Counted from the stretch's first letter, positions 1 through 5,900 are shown. The stretch: DNA of 5,900 nt from Lachnospiraceae bacterium UBA1753 (GCA_002317595.1 DCHL01000183.1:6638-12537), one strand, 5' to 3'. Program-made: numbers and translations. Notes: generated from the sequence alone by a model not told the origin.

Positions 1-302
1 GGGTATGTCATAGCATTTAAAAAAGTATTGAGTGAGCCCTTAGCAAGCTCTACGAAGGGGTCCTTGGCCGGGAAAGCCTCAGAACCACAAAGAACAGAGT
101 GCTCCATAATGTGGGGAACTCCGGTAGAATCAGTGGGTGGCGTCCTGAAACCGATACAGAAAACCTTGTTGTCATCGTCATTCTCAAGAAGGAATACTCT
201 TGCTCCGGTCTTCCTGTGCCTAAGCAGATATCCTTCAGATGACAGATCATCAACGGTCCTCTTGTTAATAAGCTCATACGCCTTCAGATTAGATAAATCC
301 AT
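1..302 (-). CDS. M16C zinc metallopeptidase (presequence protease-like / insulinase family), N-terminal 100 codons, 3' end outside window
   Basis: Translating the minus strand from the ATG at 302-300 gives an open frame to the window edge, beginning MDLSNLKAYELINKRTVDDL. Residues 64-68 are HIMEH, the inverted zinc motif HxxEH of M16 peptidases: the two histidines bind zinc and the glutamate is catalytic. The flanking VLCGSE and KGSLNTFLNAMTYP (residues 88-101) are the conserved block that separates the M16C subfamily (PreP, Cym1 and their bacterial relatives of roughly 950-1000 residues) from other M16 members. The third zinc ligand, a glutamate further downstream, lies outside the window. 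Family members degrade unfolded peptides inside a closed chamber. There is no signal peptide, so a cytosolic location is likely. The start overlaps the stop of the upstream sigma-like gene by one base (TAATG), which suggests translational coupling. The family call is very secure; the physiological substrate is unknown. Confidence 0.95.
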   Translation of the reverse strand, partial: MDLSNLKAYELINKRTVDDLSSEGYLLRHRKTGARVFLLENDDDNKVFCIGFRTPPTDSTGVPHIMEHSVLCGSEAFPAKDPFVELAKGSLNTFLNAMTY

Positions 303-1072
303 TATTCTTCTTCCTCTCCTTTTCCGCTCTCTTCTTTCTCGTCCTCCTCTGCGAGAAGTTCGAAGGCTTCCCTCAGCAGTTCATCTCCGCCGAAGATATC
401 CCTCTCCTGCAAAGGAAGTGACATTTCGTTCTCAGAAGTACCTGCTTTATTCTTTTTCAGGTCTTCCGCCATCTTCTTAATCAGCTTTTCGTCATCCTGT
501 TCAGATGAAACCAGTGCGTCCATTGCATCCATGATCACAGAACCAATGTGTCCGTCAAGTTCCTCCACGCTGTCAAGACAGCCAAGGAGGTGACATCCCA
601 TAAACAGGCCCATGTTACCCTCACCAATGAGGTCCTCTACGGGAATGCCCTGTCCGCTGTATAGTTTTGCAATCTCAACAACCTGGGGAAGATACATCGT
701 CACAACTGTCTTCTGAGCCTCTTCATCTCCCTCGATTGCCCGCTCTGCAACTGCTATTTTTTCCGCATCAGAATACACGGGGAGCCCTTTGAGCTCCTCG
801 TAATAAAAATCGATTGCAGTCACATCCTCACTGTCAAGGTCAATGTCATCCTCCTTGTTTCTGGCTTCAGCAATGGCTTCCTCCTCAGCCTCAGATATAA
901 CTCTGACCTTCTTTGTCTCCAGAAACTGTTTGATGAGTTCAAGCTGACTATCATCAAGTTTAAGCTCAAACAACGTCTCTGACAATTTACTCTCAGTTAA
1001 GGTGTTCTTATTTATTCTCGCAAGACGCACTAACTTATCAAGCGCCTCTTTTAGCAACTCACGTTCGTCCAA
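302..1072 (-). CDS. Truncated sigma-70-like protein (regions 1.1, 1.2, 2.1 and 2.2 only), probable RNA polymerase-binding protein without promoter recognition
   Basis: This is a 256-residue acidic cytosolic protein. Residues about 12-60 resemble sigma region 1.1 (LVRLARINKNTLTESKLSE and onward to VRVIS). An acidic linker spans 61-83. Residues 88-120 match region 1.2 (DFYYEELKGLPVYSDAEKI, then ERAIEGDEEAQ). Residues 121-160 match regions 2.1-2.2 (YLPQVVEIAKLYSGQGIPVE, then DLIGEGNMGL), the surface by which sigma factors grip the beta' clamp helices. The segment at 171-191 aligns in register with regions 2.3/2.4 but has lost their aromatic and basic residues. Regions 3 and 4 are missing: full primary sigmas run to about 350-600 residues. 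The tail is strongly acidic (10 of the last 16 residues). The start is TTG, chosen because GGAGG lies 6 bases upstream and the nearby ATG (1077) opens only an eight-codon frame. It cannot act as a normal sigma factor. An RNA polymerase modulator, sigma decoy or anti-sigma-like role is inferred. Homology is fairly secure and function is unknown. Confidence 0.85.
   Translation of the reverse strand: MDERELLKEALDKLVRLARINKNTLTESKLSETLFELKLDDSQLELIKQFLETKKVRVISEAEEEAIAEARNKEDDIDLDSEDVTAIDFYYEELKGLPVYSDAEKIAVAERAIEGDEEAQKTVVTMYLPQVVEIAKLYSGQGIPVEDLIGEGNMGLFMGCHLLGCLDSVEELDGHIGSVIMDAMDALVSSEQDDEKLIKKMAEDLKKNKAGTSENEMSLPLQERDIFGGDELLREAFELLAEEDEKEESGKGEEEE
313..321 (-). promoter_or_regulatory. Ribosome binding site AAGGAGAGG for the M16C peptidase gene, inside the sigma-like coding region
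   Basis: The purine-rich sequence AAGGAGAGG overlaps the codons for the acidic C-terminal tail of the sigma-like protein. GAGG ends 10 bases before the ATG at 302, and AAGGAG ends 13 bases before it. The stop and start overlap as TAATG (304-300), so ribosomes ending on the sigma-like gene could reinitiate on the peptidase. Confidence 0.75.
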
Positions 1073-1078
1073 AACATG

Positions 1079-1083
1079 CCTCC
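1079..1083 (-). promoter_or_regulatory. Ribosome binding site GGAGG deciding a TTG start for the sigma-like gene
   Basis: On the minus strand GGAGG is followed by six bases (CATGTT) and then TTG at 1072-1070, which opens the 256-codon frame. The ATG inside the spacer (1077-1075) is only one base from GGAGG and is in another frame that stops after eight codons. The TTG is therefore the best-supported start. The site lies in the 17-base gap after the rhomboid stop (TAG, 1092-1090). Confidence 0.85.
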
Positions 1084-1089
1084 AATAAT

Positions 1090-2007
1090 CTACTCAATAT
1101 GAGTATGTGTATAAAGATGATCCTCACAGTACTCATAATTTCCGTTGCATTTCGAACAGAATCTGAACTGGAGGTCAGGATTTGATACCTCAGTTCTTCC
1201 GCAAATGACACACTTATGTCTGGTTATGACTGATGAAGATGAAAATGATGAGCCATTGCCTTCACTGCCTCTGTACACAGAATATCCACTTCTCTGGGCC
1301 TGTCTTGTGGCACTTCTGAACTGTCTGCGTGCTCTCGCCTGAGCAGGTGATATCCGCATCGAGCTTCTCGAACTGAAATAGAAAATAATATAGTTGAGAA
1401 GCGAAACAACCATCACACATCTGCCAACTGCTGGATATTTTATAAAATCAAGCAAAAGAAAAACGCCTTCAATATATGCCAGCCATTTCATCTTGAGTGG
1501 TATGACAAACATAAACAGTATCTGCACGTCAGGAATGGTCATCGCAAATGCGAGAAGCACAGAAATATTAATATAATATGTCGTCACATACATGCTGAGC
1601 ATTTTTGAGTAATTCTCAATCCCCCAGAGCGAGGCTCCAAAAAGTCCTGTGAAATACCCAAAGAAATACACTACAAAGACACCGATAATCACAGAGATAA
1701 TACCGGTAAAAATATAGATGTTATACCTAAAATCCCCCCACATTCTCTCAAGTGTCTTTCCAATGGTATAGAAGAAAAAGAGATTAATCAGGGTAAAAAG
1801 ATTCAGCGAAAAAGGGGGAACCAGAATCCATGATATAAGTCTCCATACCTGACCCTTCATGATAAGATACGGGTCAAGATAAAGCAGCGTAATAGCATTA
1901 GTTGCCGTCATTTCCAGCACATAACCAAGTACATATGCCCCAATTATCAACAGTGACAGATTTGGAATCGCATATTTCCCATATTTTCTCTCAAGCTTAT
2001 TTAACAT
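1090..2007 (-). CDS. Rhomboid-fold pseudoprotease with C-terminal zinc-ribbon-like domain
   Basis: This is a 305-residue protein with about six hydrophobic segments (near residues 14-33, 57-81, 95-118, 144-170, 176-190 and 194-212). The rhomboid-superfamily signature is visible: GQVWRLISW (residues 52-60, the loop-1 WR motif), then N75 in helix 2 and GKTLERMWG (83-91), followed by LLAFAMTIPD and IPLKMKWLAYIEG (151-181), typical of helix 4 and the following helix. The catalytic GxSG is replaced by NISV (147-150). There is no histidine anywhere before residue 264, so no Ser-His dyad can form. After a basic, serine-rich linker (214-262, many R/Q/S) comes a Cys/His cluster: C266-x2-C269, C284-x2-C287, C294-x2-H297, H301 and H303. 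This looks like a zinc ribbon or treble-clef-like site and is probably cytosolic. The ATG start follows AGAGG with a 12-base spacer. Inactive rhomboids such as iRhoms and derlins bind or route membrane clients rather than cleave them; a similar role here is inference. Confidence 0.85.
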   Translation of the reverse strand: MLNKLERKYGKYAIPNLSLLIIGAYVLGYVLEMTATNAITLLYLDPYLIMKGQVWRLISWILVPPFSLNLFTLINLFFFYTIGKTLERMWGDFRYNIYIFTGIISVIIGVFVVYFFGYFTGLFGASLWGIENYSKMLSMYVTTYYINISVLLAFAMTIPDVQILFMFVIPLKMKWLAYIEGVFLLLDFIKYPAVGRCVMVVSLLNYIIFYFSSRSSMRISPAQARARRQFRSATRQAQRSGYSVYRGSEGNGSSFSSSSVITRHKCVICGRTEVSNPDLQFRFCSKCNGNYEYCEDHLYTHTHIE

Positions 2008-2019
2008 TATCTACATCTA

Positions 2020-2024
2020 CCTCT
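2020..2024 (-). promoter_or_regulatory. Ribosome binding site AGAGG for the rhomboid-like gene
   Basis: AGAGG overlaps the TAG stop of the large repeat protein and lies 12 bases before the ATG at 2007, a slightly long spacer. A closer ATG (2016-2014) is followed at once by TAG, so it is not the start. The 15-base gap has no room for a terminator or promoter, which supports co-transcription. Confidence 0.65.
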
Positions 2025-5000
2025 AACGTACGGTTACCTTACAGTATGCTGAAACACCATTCGCGGTAACCTTAATTCTCGTTGTTCCCTTGTTCTTGGC
2101 AAAGAATGTCGCGGTTGCCTGGCCACCGAACTCTGTCCTGTTGGCGGTAACTCCTGTATCTGCATTCTGTATTCCAAGAATATTTGAATCTTCAACTTCC
2201 CACTTAATCTTGGGAACACGCTCTGCACCCTCTACCGTAACAGTTGCGCCATGCATCTTACTCTGTGCATCACTGTCAAGATATAGAATCACATCAGAAC
2301 AGTCAAGTTCAGTGATTGTATCAACTACCGTCACCTCGCAGACTGTCTCCACACCGTTTGCAGTGACAATAAGATCAGCCACGCCACCTGAAATTCCCTT
2401 CACGACGCCGTTCTTATTCACCTTAAATACATTGGGCGCAGTGCTCTTCCAGGTAACCTTCTGATTTCTTCCCACGACCTTAGCAAGCAGTTCGTAAGTG
2501 TTATTTCCCTTACTGTTGACAACGATGGACTTAAGCTCCGTTCCGGAATTACCAATAGCCGGATATACCTTGACATAAGCCTCAGTAACAGTGACAGTAC
2601 ACCTAGCGGCAACACCATTTACGGTTGCTGTAATCTCTGCCTTTCCAGGCTCCATTGCCATTACAACACCCTTATTTGTAACAGTGGCAACTGTCTCGTC
2701 ACTTGTTGCCCATGTGACATCCTTGTTGATACCTGTACTCTTAACCTTGAGATTGTATGTCTCAGCCTTAGCAGCTCCTGTGTACATTGAAAGCGATGTA
2801 GTATTAAGAGTAGTTGTAACACTCTTCACATTTACAACGCATCTCCTCTTAAGGCCGTTGCAGGTTGCTGTAATCACGCATTTTCCGCTTCTCTGTGCGG
2901 TTATTATACAACCCTCATTGTCACCCGTAACAGTCGCAACCCTTGGGTTGGAGGTTGTCCAGACCACAGTCTCATAGGCTCCCGTATGAGTAACAGAAAG
3001 CTCCTTTGTCAGATAATTCTCATCGCCCTTATTATTAAGAGTAACACTGGATTTGCTAAGCTTAAGTGTAGGCTTATACACAGTAATGTTTACCTCTGTC
3101 TCAACATAGTTTTCCTTTTTTCCTGCATATGCAATTACAGTTGTTGTTCCAGGCTTTTTCGCGGTAACCTTGCCAGTACGGTCAACAGTGGCAATGGACT
3201 TGTTCCTTGACTTGTAATATACCTTTCTCGTAGGATATGCAACACCGTTCAGCTTTACAGACCTGTAGCTACCCTTCGAGTTAAGCTTGACATCCTTAAG
3301 TGACGCACTTTCATTTGTGTTGTCTGTAAGTGAAGGGAATACCTCAACTCTAGTCTTCTCTACTGAGATGACACAGTAATCAAACTGTCCTGATGCGGGA
3401 TTGATTGCATATAACTCAACCTCACCACTCTTTAACGCTTCAACAACACAGGTGTTTGTTCCCACACCATCTGAATCATCCTTGGTTATCTTGATGATTG
3501 AAGGATCAGACAGTCTCCAGTAGACAGAGTAATCATCAAGGCCTTCTGAAGAACTAACAATTGCAGTGATGGTCTTCGCTACATCTCCAAGATCAAAGAG
3601 CGTCACCACATCCTGATCAATATATACATCTGCCTTGGGTATTGACTCCCTCGCATAGAAAGTCGGAGCCGTGTATCCCTTTGCATGCATCTTCTGCAGG
3701 TACAGGTCAACATCAGACCCAGCCAGACCATATACAATTGTATCCTCGCCAAACTGCCAGAACGGTCCCTTCGCACTCACACTCGTCGAGTCAATAATAA
3801 CAGACGGTGGAATATAGAAGGTTGTAAGGAAAGGACTTCCCTCAAACGCAGCAAGTCCAATCGACGTCACGCCCGCAGGCAGAACAACACAGATGAAATG
3901 AGAATTATAAAATGCTCTCTCGCCAATCGTGTTAAGGTTCTTAAGGTCATTAAAATTAAACAGAATCAGTCTGCTGCAGTTGTAGAAGGCCTTCGCCTCG
4001 ATGTCAATTACTGACGAAGGAAGGGTTACATCCCGAAGTGCAGTACAGCCGTAAAAGGCCTCTTCACTGATTTTGTACACATGGGTACACGCCTCAAGAT
4101 TGAGCTGCTTAAGAGCCGAGCAGTTCTTGAAGGCCATCTCACCAATCGAATTAAGTTTAGTGTTCTCAAAGTTTACATACTCAAGGGCCGAACATTTACT
4201 GAATGCCCTCGCATAGAGATCTGTAAATCCCATATTGCTTATCACAAGACTCTTCAGCGATGTACATGCCTGGAATGCTTCCCTGCCAATCTGAAGATCC
4301 CCACCTGTCAGCTTAACATCTGAACACTCTATTGTAACACTCTCAAGGGCGCGGCACGCAGTAAATGCATTATCACCAATGCTCTCAATATGAGTACCCT
4401 CAATATACAGATCTTTAAGTCCGACGCAGAAGTAGAATGCCCTATCGCCAATTGTCTTAATGCTTGAAGGAATGGAAATACTCTCCACCGCAGTCTTGGC
4501 AAAAGCATCATCTCCAATTGTCTGGATACCCGCACCACCGCCACTTGACTTGAAGGTCACTGCATGAAGTGCACTATTCTGGAACGCCTTTGCATCGATT
4601 GTCGTCACGCTCTTGGGAATGATTATCTCATTAAGATAACTTGTATCACTCATATCCTTTATGCGCAGACATCCACTCACAACCTCGTAGGATACAGGCG
4701 AAGTAGCATCATCAGGCATGGTCCTGTGTCCCTTCGGATAGAAAAGCAGCGTCACAGGAGCACCCTTACCACCATTTGTGTTCGGATCCCACTCATAGAG
4801 AACACCTTTATCTGAAAAATATCTGATTGAACCTGGATCAATCTTCGTATCTTCTCCTGTGTCCTCAATGATGTTGACCATTACAAGGCTGGAGCATCCC
4901 GCAAAGGCATTAGGCTCATCAGTTAACGACCTGTCTGAAGAAGAATCAGCATCGCCTTCAATGTCAGAATCCTTCCTCCTGCCGATATACTGCACAGAGT

Positions 5001-5900
5001 CATATATGTTGATATACCTTAATTTTTTCGCACCCCAGAATGCATACATCGGAAGTGAGCGAAGACCTGGTACGGTCGTGTACTCAGTCTCATCATTTCC
5101 AGCAGGATAATATACCATCTCAGAGATGACATACACATCCTCCTCAGGATCATAATCCTGCTTATAGAGTACGCCATCCTGGCTAACGAAATTGAAGTTA
5201 CCTGGCTCAACAAAAATCTCCTTCATATTCTCGGAATTGATATTGCCAGGGTCCTTGATGTCATCAGCATTAGCTATGTAGTAAAAGGCATCCTGGGCAA
5301 TATCTGCCATATGATGAAGGATTCTTACAGTCTCAAGCTCATTATCCGCAAGTGCAGAAGACGCAATGGCTGTAACATAATATTTTTTGCCATCCTTAAT
5401 CACATAGTCGGGAATGACAAGATTGGGATACTTCTTTGTATATCCCTCTTCAAGTCCCACAAGCGTTGCAGATGAACCTGAATAGGTATACTTATACTTT
5501 GAAGAATCATAGAGCGCACTGTATCCCAGATATGTCTTAGGATTATTTGCCTTTGCGTAATTATAAATAGGCGTGTCAGTTCCAGCGTACACAGTCAGTC
5601 TGCTGTAGGTACAGCTTGTGAACATGTCTACCGTAGTATAGTCAGCAGCATCTACCTCAAGGTCAGGCAGTCCGCTGTAAAAATATACATTTGTAAGCTT
5701 CTGGCAACGATAGAAACACTTTGGCGACAGCTTATTTATTGTACTTGGGAAATAAACCGTAATCAGCTTATCGCACCTGAAGAAGCTGTAATCATCAATA
5801 TCAGTAATCTGATATGGCAGATTGTACACACCTGATGAGGCCTGATCCAACTTCTCAACATCCCAGTGCTCGCCCTCAGGTTCCATCTGTGAAGGTACTC
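2023..5900 (-). CDS. Large BspA-like leucine-rich-repeat protein with six C-terminal Big_2-like Ig domains; 5' end outside window
   Basis: At least 1287 residues are in the window. The frame stays open through the edge (codons VPSQ precede the ATG at 5886). That ATG has no ribosome site and no signal peptide follows it, so the true start lies beyond 5900. Residue numbers here count from that Met. Two LRR_5-type units lie at 26-70. Residues 120-410 hold looser repeat material with two 'DGVLY...YYP/FYP' modules (237-261 and 360-384), which are typical of BspA-like proteins. A regular block of about 12 units of roughly 23 residues, with AFxxCxxL spacing, spans 418-699. A cap segment (FWQFGEDTIVYGLAGSDVDL, then LQKMHAKGYT) follows. 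Six Big_2-like domains of about 80-98 residues run from 752 to the C-terminus, with cores such as VTWATSDETVATV. The protein ends directly on a beta strand (CKVTVR) with no LPxTG, choline-binding, SLH or dockerin module. Export and an adhesive or matrix role are inferred from the family; the ligand is unknown. Confidence 0.93.
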   Translation of the reverse strand, partial: VPSQMEPEGEHWDVEKLDQASSGVYNLPYQITDIDDYSFFRCDKLITVYFPSTINKLSPKCFYRCQKLTNVYFYSGLPDLEVDAADYTTVDMFTSCTYSRLTVYAGTDTPIYNYAKANNPKTYLGYSALYDSSKYKYTYSGSSATLVGLEEGYTKKYPNLVIPDYVIKDGKKYYVTAIASSALADNELETVRILHHMADIAQDAFYYIANADDIKDPGNINSENMKEIFVEPGNFNFVSQDGVLYKQDYDPEEDVYVISEMVYYPAGNDETEYTTVPGLRSLPMYAFWGAKKLRYINIYDSVQYIGRRKDSDIEGDADSSSDRSLTDEPNAFAGCSSLVMVNIIEDTGEDTKIDPGSIRYFSDKGVLYEWDPNTNGGKGAPVTLLFYPKGHRTMPDDATSPVSYEVVSGCLRIKDMSDTSYLNEIIIPKSVTTIDAKAFQNSALHAVTFKSSGGGAGIQTIGDDAFAKTAVESISIPSSIKTIGDRAFYFCVGLKDLYIEGTHIESIGDNAFTACRALESVTIECSDVKLTGGDLQIGREAFQACTSLKSLVISNMGFTDLYARAFSKCSALEYVNFENTKLNSIGEMAFKNCSALKQLNLEACTHVYKISEEAFYGCTALRDVTLPSSVIDIEAKAFYNCSRLILFNFNDLKNLNTIGERAFYNSHFICVVLPAGVTSIGLAAFEGSPFLTTFYIPPSVIIDSTSVSAKGPFWQFGEDTIVYGLAGSDVDLYLQKMHAKGYTAPTFYARESIPKADVYIDQDVVTLFDLGDVAKTITAIVSSSEGLDDYSVYWRLSDPSIIKITKDDSDGVGTNTCVVEALKSGEVELYAINPASGQFDYCVISVEKTRVEVFPSLTDNTNESASLKDVKLNSKGSYRSVKLNGVAYPTRKVYYKSRNKSIATVDRTGKVTAKKPGTTTVIAYAGKKENYVETEVNITVYKPTLKLSKSSVTLNNKGDENYLTKELSVTHTGAYETVVWTTSNPRVATVTGDNEGCIITAQRSGKCVITATCNGLKRRCVVNVKSVTTTLNTTSLSMYTGAAKAETYNLKVKSTGINKDVTWATSDETVATVTNKGVVMAMEPGKAEITATVNGVAARCTVTVTEAYVKVYPAIGNSGTELKSIVVNSKGNNTYELLAKVVGRNQKVTWKSTAPNVFKVNKNGVVKGISGGVADLIVTANGVETVCEVTVVDTITELDCSDVILYLDSDAQSKMHGATVTVEGAERVPKIKWEVEDSNILGIQNADTGVTANRTEFGGQATATFFAKNKGTTRIKVTANGVSAYCKVTVR
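2026..3633 (-). repeat. Six tandem Big_2-like (bacterial Ig-like) domains
   Basis: Approximate residue spans are 752-844, 845-937, 938-1022, 1023-1101, 1102-1189 and 1190-1287. Domains 2-5 show the Big_2 core: an aromatic followed by S/T-S/D-N and VATV or an equivalent, a G-x-V turn, then a glycine and alternating beta residues, as in TTSNPRVATV, ATSDETVATV and KSTAPNVFKV. Domains 1 and 6 are more diverged; domain 6 has an insertion around TEFGGQATATFF. Five of the six carry a cysteine at the same last-strand position (C838, C1016, C1096, C1183, C1282), within NGVxxxCxVTV-like endings in domains 3-6. Such domains usually act as stalks or spacers in surface proteins. Confidence 0.85.
3790..4635 (-). 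repeat. Tandem LRR_5 (BspA-like) block, about 11 full units plus one partial
   Basis: Residues 418-699 of the large surface-type protein are successive units with the pattern Lxx(V/L)xIPxSVxxIGxxAFxxCxx. Unit starts are near residues 418, 440, 467, 490, 514, 544, 568, 592, 617, 640, 664 and 687. Clear copies include VESISIPSSIKTIGDRAF and LRDVTLPSSVIDIEAKAFYN. Units at 440 and 514 are lengthened by insertions (a glycine-rich one, SSGGGAG, and one around SDVKLTGGD). The repeats are diverged at DNA level, so this is a protein repeat rather than a recent DNA duplication. Confidence 0.9.
5671..5823 (-). repeat. N-terminal pair of LRR_5-type units, separate from the main repeat block
   Basis: Residues about 22-72 of the large protein contain two repeat units (ITDIDDYSFFRCDKLITVYF and then INKLSPKCFYRCQKLTNVYF) with the usual F..C..L spacing. 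They are followed by an irregular segment rather than by further units. They probably continue a repeat array that begins outside the window. Confidence 0.7.

Noticed and set aside
28..480. 150-codon open frame on the plus strand across the peptidase and sigma-like genes
   Set aside because: It is antisense to two well-supported coding regions, its translation has no recognisable domain and is S/R/L-rich as expected from a shadow frame. The minus-strand frames show conserved family motifs.
302..1072. Calling this gene a functional RNA polymerase sigma factor (rpoD-like)
   Set aside because: Regions 3 and 4 are missing and the 2.3/2.4 segment lacks the aromatic and basic residues needed for promoter melting and recognition.
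1627..1638. FGAS (residues 123-126) in the rhomboid-like protein as a possible catalytic GxSG
   Set aside because: The next residue is Leu, not Gly. The segment sits in the loop before helix 4 rather than at its start, and no histidine is available in the membrane domain to pair with it.
2008..2022. Terminator or promoter between the repeat protein and the rhomboid-like gene
   Set aside because: The gap is only 15 bases, is filled by the ribosome site and short stop-rich sequence, and shows no stem-loop or T-run.
2591..2977. 128-codon plus-strand open frame, with similar ones at 2090-2464 and 3685-4014
   Set aside because: These are antisense to the Ig-like and LRR coding regions. Their apparent hydrophobic V/T/A patterns mirror the repeating beta-strand codons of the real gene.
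5884..5886. ATG as the start of the large repeat protein
   Set aside because: The frame remains open upstream to the window edge, no ribosome site precedes the ATG, and no signal peptide follows it. The gene is treated as 5'-partial.

Overview
The window looks like chromosomal DNA from a low-to-mid GC Gram-positive anaerobe, most likely a member of the Lachnospiraceae (Butyrivibrio, Roseburia or Eubacterium type). This placement is an inference. It rests on strong GGAGG-type ribosome sites, a BspA-like leucine-rich-repeat protein fused to bacterial Ig-like (Big_2) domains, and an M16C 'presequence protease-like' peptidase of the kind common in these Clostridia. No RNA gene, mobile element, CRISPR array or rho-independent terminator was recognised.

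All genes are on the minus strand, so transcription runs from base 5900 towards base 1. In that order they are: (1) a very large secreted or surface-type protein, cut by the window edge at its N-terminus, with about 12 regular LRR_5 repeats followed by six Big_2-like domains (5900-2023); (2) a six-helix rhomboid-fold membrane protein that lacks the catalytic histidine and GxSG motif and carries a C-terminal Cys/His zinc-ribbon-like domain (2007-1090); (3) a 256-residue protein resembling only the N-terminal half of a primary sigma-70 factor (regions 1.1, 1.2, 2.1, 2.2), with regions 2.3/2.4 degenerate and regions 3 and 4 absent (1072-302, TTG start); (4) the first 100 codons of an M16C zinc metallopeptidase with an intact HxxEH motif (302-1, continuing beyond the window).

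The junctions are very tight: 15 bp, 17 bp and a 1-base TAATG overlap. Each downstream start has its own purine-rich ribosome site, so the four genes probably form one operon. There is no non-coding stretch longer than about 17 bases.

The most interesting feature is the pairing of two apparently deactivated regulators in one transcript. One is a pseudo-rhomboid membrane protein with a metal-binding tail. The other is a sigma-like protein that keeps the core-RNA-polymerase-binding surface but has lost the promoter-recognition surface. A sensor or scaffold at the membrane plus an RNA polymerase binding decoy or modulator is a plausible reading, but it is inference only.
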